Assembly: GCA_958431815.1 (NCBI GenBank)
Contig: CAUASB010000001.1
Span: 340,187-404,186, forward strand
Direction: 5' to 3'
DNA length: 64,000 nucleotides
Origin: an uncultured Eggerthella sp.
GTDB lineage: Bacteria > Actinomycetota > Coriobacteriia > Coriobacteriales > Eggerthellaceae
The number at the start of each line of letters is the position of its first letter. The first letter of the stretch is position 1. This document shows positions 1-9,978 of this stretch, piece after piece. A program made the position numbers and the translations under genes. The notes beneath the pieces were generated by a model that made no database searches, had not been told where the DNA came from, and was given only the letters and a program-made list of their open reading frames with translations.

Positions 1-3000
1 ACGATGTCGGACGGATCGTTTACCGCCATGCCGGCTTCCTCGGAAGGCGTGATGTCCTTTGCCTTTACCGAAAGCTCACCGGTTGTGGTTTCAACCTTGT
101 AGTTGCTGGAAGTGAAGCCGTCCTTCCAGGTGTAGGCGATGGTGTTGGGAACCTTGCCCTCTGCCACGTCCTTTACCTTGCCAGTTGCCATCAAGCCATC
201 AACCTGGCTCTTGAACAGGGCATCGGCACCGGAAACCTTAACTTCATCATCGGACTGATACGTACCGTTGTAGGTGAACTCGTGCGTGTTGGATTCAAGC
301 TTCACCGAAGCAGGCGTGATCTGGTAGGTACGGTTTACCGCACCCTTGTAGTTGCCCATGCCGGTGATAGTTGCCGTGATGGCGCCCTTCACATTGGTGA
401 AGTCCTGGCCATCGGGGTAGGTAACCGTGTAGTCGGTGCCCTCTACCAGGGCCTTGTCGCCGTCCTTCACTACCGGAGCCCACTTGTGCTCCTTGGCATC
501 GTAGATCACATCGCTCGGCGAATCGACGCTCATGCTTGCTTCAACGCTCGGATCGATGCTCTTCGCTTCAACAACCAGGTTCTGGGTAGCAACCTTCACC
601 TCGTAGTTTTCGGCCTTGGTACCGTTCTTCGCCTTGTACTCGAAGGTATTGGCTACCGTACCAACCGCCGTAATGCTTGCGAAGTTGGAGTAATCGAAGC
701 CCTGGCCATCTACAAAGCCCTCGTTTTCGCCGGAGCTTACCTCAACTGCTTCGTTCTTATGGGCATTGCCGTCGTACGTCCACGTACCACCCTGGGAAGT
801 AAGCGTTACCGGGCGCTTCGTAACCGTGAGGTTTGCGGAGCCCGTGGAAACGTTGCCGAACTGGTCGGTTACGTCCTTGCCAGAACCATCGGTGATCGTA
901 TACGAAGCGATGGTAGCAAGCGAATTACCCGCATCTACCTGAGCGCCAGCGGTTGTTGCGGAAACCGTATAGCCAGCAGGCAGGCCATAAGCCGTTGCGC
1001 CCGTGCTGGTAAGCGCCGTGCCGTCGTAGACCTTAGTGCCGCCCTGGGGAACAATCACAACAGCAGCCTGGTTCTTGGTTACCTCGAGGGTGCCCAAGTG
1101 TTCGTCCACCGTGTAGTTGCTCTGCTTAGCGGTGCCGTTCCAATCGATCCGGTACGTGTTCTCGCTGGTACCAACCAAGGTTTGGGAACCCGTGGTGGTA
1201 AACGTTGCGTCTTCGTTGTTCACGAAGCCGCTGACTTTACCTTCCGCGGTAAGGGCGGAACCGTTGTAAGGCATGCTTGCGCTCGGGGTGGTTACCGTAA
1301 GCGTTGCGGGGTTCACCTTGATGGTGCCGGGAGTCTTAGTGATCTTGAGTTTGCTGGTTACGTCTTCGCCAGCGGCGTTCACGATTACCAAGTGGTCAAC
1401 GTTGGCGGTTACGTCTTCCTCCGTTACGTCCGTGGCCGCAGCATCGGAAGATGCTTCCTTCACGGTGTAACCGGCAGGCAAGCCGGAAACCTGAACGGTG
1501 GCGCCGTGAGCCTTGCCGTCGTAGGTGTAGGTGCCGCCTACCGCAGCAGCCACTACTTCATCCCCGTACTCGGAAACAGTAAGGGTACCCAGCGTTTCGG
1601 AAATGGTGTAGTTGCTCTGCTTTGCGGAACCCGTCCAATTGATGGCATACGTGTTCGTGCTGCTGCCAACCGCGGTCTGAGAGCCCGTAGTGGTGAAGTC
1701 GGCGGTTTCGTTGTTCACGAAGCCATCGATGGAGCCCTCGGCGGTAAGCGCCGTGCCGTCGTAGACCTTGCTCGTGGTGGGCGTGGTTACCGCCAAAGGC
1801 GCAGGAAGAATCTGATACGTGCGGTCGACGGAGCCAGCATAGTTGCCCTTGCCGGTTACCGTGACGGTTACTGTGCCAGCATCGGTTACGTTGTTGCTAT
1901 AGGACAGGTCGTAATCCTTGCCCTCAACCAGGGTCGTGCTGCCGTCCTTGACCTCGGGCTTCTGCGCCTGTTCAAGGCCGTTGTAGGTTACGCTCTCCAG
2001 CATGCCCACGTTCATGCCGTGTTCTTCATCGGCGATGGACTTCGGCGTGACGTTCAGGATGCCTTCGTTTGCGGAGGTGATGGTGTAGTTGGATTCCTTA
2101 GCGGTACCCCACTCGATGCCCTCGTAGGTGTTGTTTGAAGTGCCCACCTCGGTCTGGGAGCCCGAAGCCTTTACGGTTGCAGTTTCGCCATTAACCAGAC
2201 CCTCGATGTTTTCGGCAGTACCCTTCTTAGCGGTAAGAGGCGTGCCGTCGTACACCTTACTTGCCGAAGGCGTGGTTACCTTCAGCGGAGCAGGGGTAAT
2301 CTTGTAGGTTTTCGTAGCAGTGCCGGAGTAGTTGCCCTTGCCGGTGATGGTTACCGTGATGGTGTTCGCATCAACGAAGTCGGTCGTGTCGTAGGAAACC
2401 GTGTAATCGGTGCCCTCGGTCAGAGCCTTGCCGTTGACATCCTTCACCTCGGGGGTCCACTTGTGATCCTTGCCGTCGTATACGGAATCAGAGGGGTCAT
2501 TAATGGTGACGCCCTTGTAAGTGTCAGGATGATCTGGATCAGGAACGATGCTCTGGCCAGTGATGGAAAGCGCGCCCTCAGTCTTCACGATGTTGTAGTT
2601 TTCAGCAATGAACTTGCTGGTGGTGTCATAGGCAATAGTGTTGGTTACCGTGCCTTCGCTGACGTTGGTAACCGTGCCCGTTGCACGAACATTGGTTACC
2701 TCATCGGAAAGGAAGAGGTTTGCACCAACAGTTACCTCAGGCTTGGTAAGCGGAGTGCCGTCGTACACCTTGGAGGCAGTCTGAGACGTTACCGTAACCC
2801 TACGGGGAATAACGTTCAGCTGCGCTTCGCCCATTACCGTATCGGAGAAGTTAGTGCTGGAAACGCGGACCTGCACCTTCTTACTATCGCGAACGTTAAC
2901 GGCCGTGATAGTAGAAGGATCCTTCGTCCAGCTCTTGCCATCAACGCTGTATTCGATTACCAGCGGACTATCGTCGCTTGCCTTTGCATTGGAAGCAGGC

Positions 3001-6000
3001 AGCTTGTGTGCGGTGCCATCGTAAAGATGACCCAAGCTTGCCGTGTCGAGCGTTACCTTGTTAGCGATGCCCGTACCAGGCGTGATGTTCAGCTTGCCCT
3101 CGGTCTTCGAAATGCTGTAGTTATCGCCGTCAAAGCCGTCACCCGTGGTGTACACGATGGTGTTGTTTACCGTGCCTTCGGCAACATTGGTTACCGTGCC
3201 CGTTGCCTCAACCTTGGTTACCTCTCTATCAGCAAAGCCGTCGCCAGTAACGGTCACCTCGGTACGCGTAAGAGGCGTGCCGTCGTAAGGCTTGCTGTCG
3301 GTTGCAGAAGAAAGCGAAACGACGCGCTTGGTGATGGTGATGGATTCTTCGCCCGTCACATAGCCGGTGTAGTTCTTGCTGGAAACACGAACTTGAACCT
3401 TGGCGTTCTTTCCGCTCTCCCCATTCCTGGAGTCGTTTACGTTCTTCGCGGTGATGTCGGCAGGGTTGGTGGTCCAATTCTGGCCATCGGCGCTGTACTC
3501 GATGGTAAGCTGGCCGCCATTCTTATCTTCTGCCTTGGCGATGCCGGCGCTATGATCCTTGCCATCGTAGGTTGCCGTAACATCAGCAGGGGTAAGCGTT
3601 ACATAGTTACGGATATCGTTGCCAGCCTCAACCTTAAGCGTTCCCTCTTCCTTGGAAATTTCGTAGTTCGAAGCCTTGTAGTTGGCACCGTTCGTCCAAG
3701 TGATGGCGTTGGTCTGTTCGTCGCCAACGTTCTTTACCGAGCCGGTTGCCGTAACGTCGGAAACCTCGCCGGTTACAAAGCCTTCGTCACCCGACTGCTG
3801 CCAACCAGAAACGTTGGGCAGCGTGAAGGTTTCGCCCGTGTAGGTCCAGGTATGCCCCTCGGACTTAAGCGCTACCTTGCGCTGAGCAATATTCAACTGA
3901 CCGTCTTCAACCTTGAAGGTTACCTTGACAAAGTTCTTGCTGGTGTTCTTGAACTGACCAGCATCAAGGCCCATGGCGTAGCCGCCATCCTTGAAATCAG
4001 TGCCCTTGACTACCGCAGAGCCGCTGAACGTGAAGTCGCTTGGCTTGTACAGACCATTCGAAGACTCGAAATCATATCCTTCAACCGTCTGCTCAGAACC
4101 GCTGTATACGCCGCCGCCCTTGTGGCCCTTGATGGTTACCGTAACTTCATCCTGAACAGGGGAAACGGTAAGTGTGCCTTCCTCAGGCGTGATGGTGAAG
4201 TTGTCGGCGGAGCAGCCTTCGTTCCAGTTGTAGGAAATTGCGTTCTTCTTCACATCGCCCACATTGGTTACCGAACCGGTAGCAGTAAGGCCATTGGTCT
4301 GAGCGTTGAACACATCATCGTCGCAGGAAGCGTTAGGCCATGTTTGAGCCTGGCCGTTATAAGTGAAGTCGTGGCTTTCGGATTTCACCGTTACCGCACG
4401 CTTGCTGATTACCAGCGAACCATCATAAACCACAAACTCAACGTTGGTGAAGTTCTTGCTGGTGTTCTCGAACTGACCAGCAGCAAGGCCCATGGCGTAG
4501 CCGCCATCCTTGAAGTCGGTGTCCTTCACTTCTGCGGTGCCGCTGAACGCGAAGTCCTTGTCGTTGTACAGGCTACTGCCGTTAACCGTAGTCGTATAGC
4601 CGGAAGCGCTCTTTTCCTTACCGTCATAAGTTTCCGTCTTCGTTGCGCCCTGAATGGTTACCGTAACTTTATCGGTAACAGGGGTTACTTCAAGGGTGCC
4701 CGGCTTGGTTTCGATGGTGTAGTTGGAAACAAGCGTGCCTTCGTTCAGCGCATAGGTGAAGTCGTTGTTGCTGGTGCCCACGTCCGTCTGGGAGCCCGTT
4801 ACGCTGTAGGTGGCGCCTTCGCCGTCGGCAAAACCATCGCCGGAAGCCGTTACCGTGCTGTTAGTAAGGGCAGTGCCGTCGTAAACCTTCTTATCGGAAC
4901 CAGAGGTCAGCGTTACCTTGCGCTGGTTGATCTTGAACGTGCCAGACTTGGTGTTCACCTTGAATTCGCTGGTTACGTCGTTACCCGCAGCATCCTTCAC
5001 TACAGGAGTGCCTGTGATGGATACGGGGTACTCACCAACATTCTTCACATTGCCGCTCGACGCCTCAAGACCGGAAACGGTATAGGTGTGGCCATCCACC
5101 GTGAAGGTAGTGCTCTTCAAGCCGGTAAGCGACTGGTCCTTGCCGTTGTAGGTAGATTCGTTGGAGTTGGCCTCTACCGTAATTTCATACTTGGCATCAC
5201 GATTGGTAACGGTAAGCGTGCCTTCCGCCTTGGTGATGTTGTAGTTCTTAGCCAACGTGCCGTTGTTCAGCGTGTAGTCGAAGGTGTTATTGCTGGAGCC
5301 AACCAGGGTCTGGCTGCCCGTAACGTTATAAGTAGCGCCCTGGCCTTCAACAAAGCCCTTGCCGCCAACCGTTACCTGGTTATTGGTAAGAGGCGTGCCG
5401 TCGTAAGGCTTGCTGTCAGAAGCCGAGGTGAGCGTTACCGGACGAGGGCTAATGACGAGCTGGCCATTTTCAATCTGGAACTCAACGTTCTTGAAATTGC
5501 CGTTCTGGTTCTTGAACATCGCCGCAGTAAGGCTCATGTCATAGGTATCCGCATCGGTACCCTGCGCCACATCGGCGTCACCGCCCGTATAAACGAAGTC
5601 CTTTTCGCTATAAAGGCTGGTAGCCTCGCCATTTATCTTGATGCTCTTTACGTCATAGCCGCTCAACGATTTGGTAGTACCGTCGTACGTTTCGTTGCCG
5701 CTCTTTCCGGCGATAACAACCGTAACGGTATCTGTCATCGGGGTAACCTTGAGCGTGCCAGGCTTGGTTTCAATGTTGTAGTTGCTGGCCTTTGTGTTGC
5801 TCTTCAGCGTGTAGCCGAAGGTGTTGTCCGACTCGCCAACCTCGGTTCGAGAACCGGTATAGGTATAGTCAGCACCCTCGCCATCGGCAAAGCCGTCGCC
5901 AGAGGCCGTTACTTCTTTCTTAGTAAGCGGAGTACCGTCGTAGACCTTTTCGTCAGAACCCGAGGTCAGCGTCATATCGCGCTTTGCGATATCAAGATGG

Positions 6001-6510
6001 CCGTCTTCTACTTCAAACTTCACATTTTCGAAGTTCTTGGCAGCCTTGCCCGTAAGCTGGAAGCTTTCAGAATTCAGTCCCATGTAATACGTGTTGGCAT
6101 CGGTGCCCTTTGCGGAAGCGGAAACGCCAGACTTAAGCGCAACATCGCTTGCGGCAAGAGCGCTGTTGCTGATGGATTCAACGTTGTAGCCGGATACGGA
6201 CTTCTCCGTACCGTCATATTTTTGGGAATCGGTGTTGCCCTTGATCGTGACAACAACCTCGTCCTTAACGGGGTTGATTACCAGCTGACCGTCGGTAGTG
6301 TCAGTAACGATGTACTTGCCGGTGCCGTCAACGGTGCCCTTGGTGCCCTCGGGGAACTGAGCAGGATAGGTGTCTGCATCGGTACCCTTTGCGCCAACAG
6401 AAATGCTCGAGAAGTCGGCATCGCTAGGTGCGCCGGTAAAGCCGGAAACGGACTTTTCCATACCGTCATATGTTTTGGTGTCGGAATTAGCCGTCAACGC
6501 CACATTCTTG
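1..6510 (-). repeat. Array of about 25 MBG-like domain repeats
   Basis: The C-terminal two thirds of the visible adhesin is a tandem series of units, each opened by a motif such as KVYDGTPLT, ETYDGKEKS or STYNGKDQS. I count about 25, giving a mean period near 87 residues (about 260 bp). Two unit types alternate loosely: one with the YDGTxLT ... VTASGDGF pattern and one with YDGxxKS ... SGYxV. Units are diverged, not identical. That argues for an old array, though unequal crossing-over is still possible. Confidence 0.8.
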
Positions 6511-9500
6511 TAGTAGTAGACGTTGATCTCGTGCGTATCTTCGGAAAGCGTAATGGTGGGATTCTGGCCAGGCACCAGCGTATAGCCGCCTACGCTAGGC
6601 TGATCAGCCGTTACCGTTTCGCCATACGTTCTGCCGGAAATCGTCTGGGAATCCTGAACCTTGTCTGTGGTGCCGTTCACATAGTAGTTAACGGTATAGT
6701 CGACGGCCTTCTTCGTGTAATAGAAGGTGATTTCGTTACCGTCGGTGCCAATCTTCAGCGTTTTCTGAGCAGCATCGACGTCGTAGCCCTGAATGTCCAG
6801 AGCATCTTCCGTTACCTCAGAGCCATACTCACCACCATGCTGAACAGGAGCATGAAGTTCCTCGCCAGTATCCTTTTCTACATACTTAACGGTATAGGGG
6901 AACGTGCCCTTGGTGTAGTACAGGTATACGTCCTTCACCTGGCCCTCTTCAGGAGTGAAAGCGGGGTCGGCAGAGTCGAAGGTGTAGCCCTCGAAATCGC
7001 GCTTCGCGCTGGCAGGATCGAATTCCTTATTGACTTGAACGGTAAGCTGCTCAGACGTCAGCTCCTTGCCGGAAGCCTTATCTACATGGTGGATGTTGAC
7101 ATTGGTCATCGAATTGAGGTCGACTTCACCGTCAAGATGCCATGCATTGGTAGGTGCTTCGGGGTAGTCGGCGGCGCCATTAGCACAGTGGATGTAGGGG
7201 TTCCACGTAATGTCATCGAGGTTGATACTGCCATTGGCGTTGAAACGCTCGATCTTCGAAAACGTTGCAAGGGTTTTCTGCTGGTAAGCGGTATTTCGCT
7301 GACCCTGCCAGTTCGGTGCCTTAACGTCGGACACCCATACCTTGCCAAGCGTAAACCAGCCATCTTTGTTGACGGCAAGGCCCAGCTCCTTTGCCTTAGC
7401 CCTTCCCTCGGCAGAAGAAGATAGATTAAGACCGTTGTACACAACCTTGGTGTACACATATACCCACGAACCCTTTTGGTCGTTGGTGGTAACGGTCACG
7501 TCCTTGCTGGCCATATGGCCTTCTTTGTCTACGGCATAAATGGTTACCTTACCAGGGTAAACACCCGTAGCCTTGCCCGTAACAGGGTCAATCTCAAGGA
7601 TGGAAGAATCAGAAGAGCTCCACGTTACATCGCTTGTAAAGCCTTCAGGGGTATAGGTAGTATCGGTTCCAGCCGGAATGGAATCCTTGCCGGAAATGGA
7701 CACCTTGATGATGTGATACGTCTTGGTGGCGTTGCTGTTCTTGTAGGCGCCCTTGCCCGTAATGGTTACGGTGATAGCACCCGGATTGATGAAATCGTTG
7801 GTGCTGTATGCAAGGTCGTAATCGGTGCCCTCGGTAAGCACAGCGCCGGTATCAGAATCGGTTACCGTAGGCGCCCACTTATGAGGGTTGCCGTCATAAA
7901 CGCAATCCACTGGATCGTCGGTGTTGAATTCCTGCTCGCCTACCGTCGGAACAACGATGGTAACTTCGCCTTGGAAGTCGTAGATCCATCCGCTGTTGGG
8001 CTTAACAACAACGGTGTATTTACCTGGCTTACTAAATTCTTCTGTGCTGTAATAGTACTGGCTGGCGTTTTCAATCTTCACGCCATCGCGATAGTACTCA
8101 AACGGATAGAATGAACCGCTCGGCGCATCGGAAAGCTTGATTACCTTGCCCGTAGCATTATCGATAATGGAAGGAATCCAGAAGTGGTCCGCACCTGCAG
8201 CAACAGGATCAGGCTGCACCAGGGTGAAAGAGCGCTTGGTTACTGTAACGGTGAACTGCGCAGCGCCACTGTCTGCGGTATGCCACACTCCCTCGTTGTC
8301 GATATAGGCGCAATAGATAATCGCATTTTTGCTTGAACCGTTGAATGCCCAATTGCTGGTAGCCGTAAGCGTAAGCGTCTTGTGATCGGCGCTTTCCTGC
8401 CAAGTAGAGAACAGGCCGTCACCGCCGTTCCAGAATTGAGGCGTGCCTTCACCGTTATAAGTAAGCGTGATGGTATCCGCCTGGGCAACAGATGTGGGGC
8501 CAGAAATTGCAGAATTGGAATCGGAAAGCGTACTCAGGAACTCGTTACCCAGCATCTGCAGCTGCGCAGCATCGGATTCGCTTGCTTCTTCGGACTGACC
8601 GTCGGCGGCAGCTTCGTCCTGGGAGGTTTCGTTGCCGTTGGCCTCTTCGCTACCCTGCTGATCGCTGGATTCGCCAGACTCATCTGCGTTTTCAGCGGTG
8701 CTTTCCTGGTTGCCGGCGTCACCGGAAGCGGACTGGTTGTTGCCCGCATCGGCAGACGAATCGCTGCCGGCAGCCTGACCAGCTGCGGGCTGGCTAGCTG
8801 CAGGAGCTTGGGTTTCCGTCTTTTCGATGGGCGTGGTGTCGGCAGCAGGTTGAGCCTGTACCTGCTTTTCCGTAACCAGCTTGATGGATGCGCCCGTTGC
8901 CACATCGGCAGCAGCAACCGTGTAGACGCCGTTGCCATCAGCGGTAAGAGTGCTTTCCTTGCCCGAAACCTTCACCGTAACCTTGGTAAGGGTGTAGCCA
9001 TTATCTGCCGCCACGGTGAACTTGAAGGCGTTCTTCGTGGGCACCGTTACCTTGGTGGTGGGGGCAGCAATGGTCTGGCCCTGGTACTTGATGGAAGCAT
9101 TGCCCAGGGAAAGTTTCACATCGGCCGTAGTTTTGGTTTCGGCCTTGGTGTCGGTTTTAGCGGCATCCTTGGCAGAAGAGCTGTCCGCCTTCGACCCATT
9201 GCTCTGCGTAGCCGCACTGGAGCCAGAGCTTGCCGAAGAAGAATCCGTTGCCTTGGTGGATTCCGCCTTCTTCGCGCTGGTGTCTTCCGTGCTCTTCTTC
9301 GCACTTGCAGAATCAGAATCGGCCTGCTGCTCGGCGGCGGCATCCGTATCTGCATAGGCATCCTTCGGGGCGTTCACCGGCACACCGAAGCCGAGCATAA
9401 CCGTTGACATTGCCACCGCTACGGCCTTGTGGCCCAGCGTGTAGTGCTCCGTCATGCTTTTTGCAGCCTTGCCGTTCTTTGCGTTTTCAGCGTTGTTGTT

Positions 9501-9518
9501 CGCGTTTTTGGCGCTCAT
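1..9518 (-). CDS. Giant MBG/MucBP-repeat surface protein (adhesin-like), partial
   Basis: Very large secreted surface protein, at least 3,172 residues, still open at the left edge. The start is the ATG at 9518, with GAGGTG about 6 nt upstream. Residues 1-57 are an extended signal peptide ending near AYAD. After it come a Ser/Ala/Asp/Lys linker (about 58-115), a small beta domain, a second acidic Ser/Gly/Glu linker (about 233-320), Ig-like segments, a Big_2-like domain (about 600-680) and three MucBP/InlB-B-like segments ending in YYTKK-type strands (about 806-1000). About 25 MBG-like repeats carrying YDGTPLT or YNG motifs follow up to the edge. Proteins of this build are usually cell-wall-anchored adhesins. 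The anchor (LPXTG or other) would lie outside the window, so attachment and ligand are inference. Long ORFs on the opposite strand here are codon-bias shadows. Confidence 0.88.
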   Translation of the reverse strand, partial: MSAKNANNNAENAKNGKAAKSMTEHYTLGHKAVAVAMSTVMLGFGVPVNAPKDAYADTDAAAEQQADSDSASAKKSTEDTSAKKAESTKATDSSSASSGSSAATQSNGSKADSSSAKDAAKTDTKAETKTTADVKLSLGNASIKYQGQTIAAPTTKVTVPTKNAFKFTVAADNGYTLTKVTVKVSGKESTLTADGNGVYTVAAADVATGASIKLVTEKQVQAQPAADTTPIEKTETQAPAASQPAAGQAAGSDSSADAGNNQSASGDAGNQESTAENADESGESSDQQGSEEANGNETSQDEAAADGQSEEASESDAAQLQMLGNEFLSTLSDSNSAISGPTSVAQADTITLTYNGEGTPQFWNGGDGLFSTWQESADHKTLTLTATSNWAFNGSSKNAIIYCAYIDNEGVWHTADSGAAQFTVTVTKRSFTLVQPDPVAAGADHFWIPSIIDNATGKVIKLSDAPSGSFYPFEYYRDGVKIENASQYYYSTEEFSKPGKYTVVVKPNSGWIYDFQGEVTIVVPTVGEQEFNTDDPVDCVYDGNPHKWAPTVTDSDTGAVLTEGTDYDLAYSTNDFINPGAITVTITGKGAYKNSNATKTYHIIKVSISGKDSIPAGTDTTYTPEGFTSDVTWSSSDSSILEIDPVTGKATGVYPGKVTIYAVDKEGHMASKDVTVTTNDQKGSWVYVYTKVVYNGLNLSSSAEGRAKAKELGLAVNKDGWFTLGKVWVSDVKAPNWQGQRNTAYQQKTLATFSKIERFNANGSINLDDITWNPYIHCANGAADYPEAPTNAWHLDGEVDLNSMTNVNIHHVDKASGKELTSEQLTVQVNKEFDPASAKRDFEGYTFDSADPAFTPEEGQVKDVYLYYTKGTFPYTVKYVEKDTGEELHAPVQHGGEYGSEVTEDALDIQGYDVDAAQKTLKIGTDGNEITFYYTKKAVDYTVNYYVNGTTDKVQDSQTISGRTYGETVTADQPSVGGYTLVPGQNPTITLSEDTHEINVYYYKNVALTANSDTKTYDGMEKSVSGFTGAPSDADFSSISVGAKGTDADTYPAQFPEGTKGTVDGTGKYIVTDTTDGQLVINPVKDEVVVTIKGNTDSQKYDGTEKSVSGYNVESISNSALAASDVALKSGVSASAKGTDANTYYMGLNSESFQLTGKAAKNFENVKFEVEDGHLDIAKRDMTLTSGSDEKVYDGTPLTKKEVTASGDGFADGEGADYTYTGSRTEVGESDNTFGYTLKSNTKASNYNIETKPGTLKVTPMTDTVTVVIAGKSGNETYDGTTKSLSGYDVKSIKINGEATSLYSEKDFVYTGGDADVAQGTDADTYDMSLTAAMFKNQNGNFKNVEFQIENGQLVISPRPVTLTSASDSKPYDGTPLTNNQVTVGGKGFVEGQGATYNVTGSQTLVGSSNNTFDYTLNNGTLAKNYNITKAEGTLTVTNRDAKYEITVEANSNESTYNGKDQSLTGLKSTTFTVDGHTYTVSGLEASSGNVKNVGEYPVSITGTPVVKDAAGNDVTSEFKVNTKSGTFKINQRKVTLTSGSDKKVYDGTALTNSTVTASGDGFADGEGATYSVTGSQTDVGTSNNDFTYALNEGTLVSNYTIETKPGTLEVTPVTDKVTVTIQGATKTETYDGKEKSASGYTTTVNGSSLYNDKDFAFSGTAEVKDTDFKDGGYAMGLAAGQFENTSKNFTNVEFVVYDGSLVISKRAVTVKSESHDFTYNGQAQTWPNASCDDDVFNAQTNGLTATGSVTNVGDVKKNAISYNWNEGCSADNFTITPEEGTLTVSPVQDEVTVTIKGHKGGGVYSGSEQTVEGYDFESSNGLYKPSDFTFSGSAVVKGTDFKDGGYAMGLDAGQFKNTSKNFVKVTFKVEDGQLNIAQRKVALKSEGHTWTYTGETFTLPNVSGWQQSGDEGFVTGEVSDVTATGSVKNVGDEQTNAITWTNGANYKASNYEISKEEGTLKVEAGNDIRNYVTLTPADVTATYDGKDHSAGIAKAEDKNGGQLTIEYSADGQNWTTNPADITAKNVNDSRNGESGKNAKVQVRVSSKNYTGYVTGEESITITKRVVSLSSATDSKPYDGTPLTRTEVTVTGDGFADREVTKVEATGTVTNVAEGTVNNTIVYTTGDGFDGDNYSISKTEGKLNITPGTGIANKVTLDTASLGHLYDGTAHKLPASNAKASDDSPLVIEYSVDGKSWTKDPSTITAVNVRDSKKVQVRVSSTNFSDTVMGEAQLNVIPRRVTVTSQTASKVYDGTPLTKPEVTVGANLFLSDEVTNVRATGTVTNVSEGTVTNTIAYDTTSKFIAENYNIVKTEGALSITGQSIVPDPDHPDTYKGVTINDPSDSVYDGKDHKWTPEVKDVNGKALTEGTDYTVSYDTTDFVDANTITVTITGKGNYSGTATKTYKITPAPLKVTTPSASKVYDGTPLTAKKGTAENIEGLVNGETATVKASGSQTEVGTSNNTYEGIEWGTAKESNYTITSANEGILNVTPKSIADEEHGMNVGMLESVTYNGLEQAQKPEVKDGSTTLVEGKDYDLSYSNNVTDAGTVTVTVTGKGNYAGSVDRTYQILPAPLAVTTPTTSKVYDGTALTAEGSIDGFVNNETADFTTTGSQTAVGSSTNTYAINWTGSAKQSNYTISETLGTLTVSEYGDEVVAAAVGGTYTYDGKAHGATVQVSGLPAGYTVKEASSDAAATDVTEEDVTANVDHLVIVNAAGEDVTSKLKITKTPGTIKVNPATLTVTTPSASMPYNGSALTAEGKVSGFVNNEDATFTTTGSQTLVGTSENTYRIDWNGTAKQSNYTVDEHLGTLEVTKNQAAVVIVPQGGTKVYDGTALTSTGATAYGLPAGYTVSATTAGAQVDAGNSLATIASYTITDGSGKDVTDQFGNVSTGSANLTVTKRPVTLTSQGGTWTYDGNAHKNEAVEVSSGENEGFVDGQGFDYSNFASITAVGTVANTFEYKAKNGTKAENYEVKVATQNLVVEAKSIDPSVEASMSVDSPSDVIYDAKEHKWAPVVKDGDKALVEGTDYTVTYPDGQDFTNVKGAITATITGMGNYKGAVNRTYQITPASVKLESNTHEFTYNGTYQSDDEVKVSGADALFKSQVDGLMATGKVKDVAEGKVPNTIAYTWKDGFTSSNYKVETTTGELSVKAKDITPSEEAGMAVNDPSDI

Positions 9519-9532
9519 AACATTCACCTCGT

Positions 9533-9660
9533 CAATCGTAGCGGGCTCTTCGCCGCGATTGGTATTACCTTACATGCCTGCGTTTGCAGGCCAGCCCCAC
9601 CGCCTTCACCTGCGGTTTTATCAGGCTTTGGCACAGGGGCTACCTTACTGTTGTCCTAAC
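9533..9660 (-). ncRNA. Structured 5' leader of the giant adhesin, class unknown
   Basis: The roughly 140-nt leader between the predicted promoter and the ATG folds into several clear helices. AGCCCC/GGGGCT (9636-9641 with 9593-9598) encloses an ACCGC/GCGGT hairpin (9612-9616 with 9599-9603). A perfect 6-bp hairpin with AAAC loop follows (9576-9591). A last stem, CAATCG/CGATTG (9556-9561 with 9533-9538), ends just before the SD at 9525-9530. This layout would suit a translation-controlling leader or riboswitch. I looked for the GEMM-I c-di-GMP core and did not find it in canonical form. Confidence 0.45.
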
Positions 9661-9666
9661 TTTCTT

Positions 9667-9694
9667 AGCATACTATTTTGCTGCTATGTTTTAA
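9667..9694 (-). promoter_or_regulatory. Predicted promoter of the adhesin gene
   Basis: On the minus strand, TTAAAA (9689-9694) and TATGCT (9667-9672) are separated by 16 bp in an AT-rich stretch that stands out from the GC-rich surroundings. Transcription would start near 9660, giving the structured leader described separately. Confidence 0.5.
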
Positions 9695-9966
9695 GTAACA
9701 TTTCAAGTAATTTGCACATTCCTTTATTCGCGCTGACCTGCCGTTACTTACCACGGGCATTGCCTGGTGCTCCGATGGGAAATCACAATTCGCACAAGGC
9801 GTTAGCCCTCCCCCATCGCCGCCGCTTTACTGCGCTTTTCGGACGGGTTCCGGCACCCTGATTTTCGCGCATTATGCGCATCAGTTCCGCACCACAACCC
9901 CACCCCAAAGCGGGGGCAAACGGGTTATTGCTGCGGTTCTGATGCTCGGGGACCCCCACGCGGGCG

Positions 9967-9972
9967 TATACT
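9967..9972 (+). promoter_or_regulatory. -10 element giving a probable leaderless transcript
   Basis: TATACT lies 6 nt before the ATG at 9979. That places the transcription start at or next to the start codon. No SD is visible, and no good -35 is seen. Confidence 0.5.
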
Positions 9973-9978
9973 CGACTA

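Noticed and set aside
282..7424. Very long open frames on the plus strand opposite the adhesin
   Set aside because: They are antisense to a protein with clear repeated domains, have no SD, and carry no recognisable motif; GC-rich codon bias plus repeats keep that frame open.
9533..9660. GEMM-I c-di-GMP riboswitch
   Set aside because: The conserved GCAAACC and GACGCAAAGCC segments are missing; only a partial CCAAAGCC is seen.
9541..9861. Plus-strand ORFs between the adhesin and the lipoprotein
   Set aside because: They overlap the adhesin leader and promoter in antisense and have no SD or family features.
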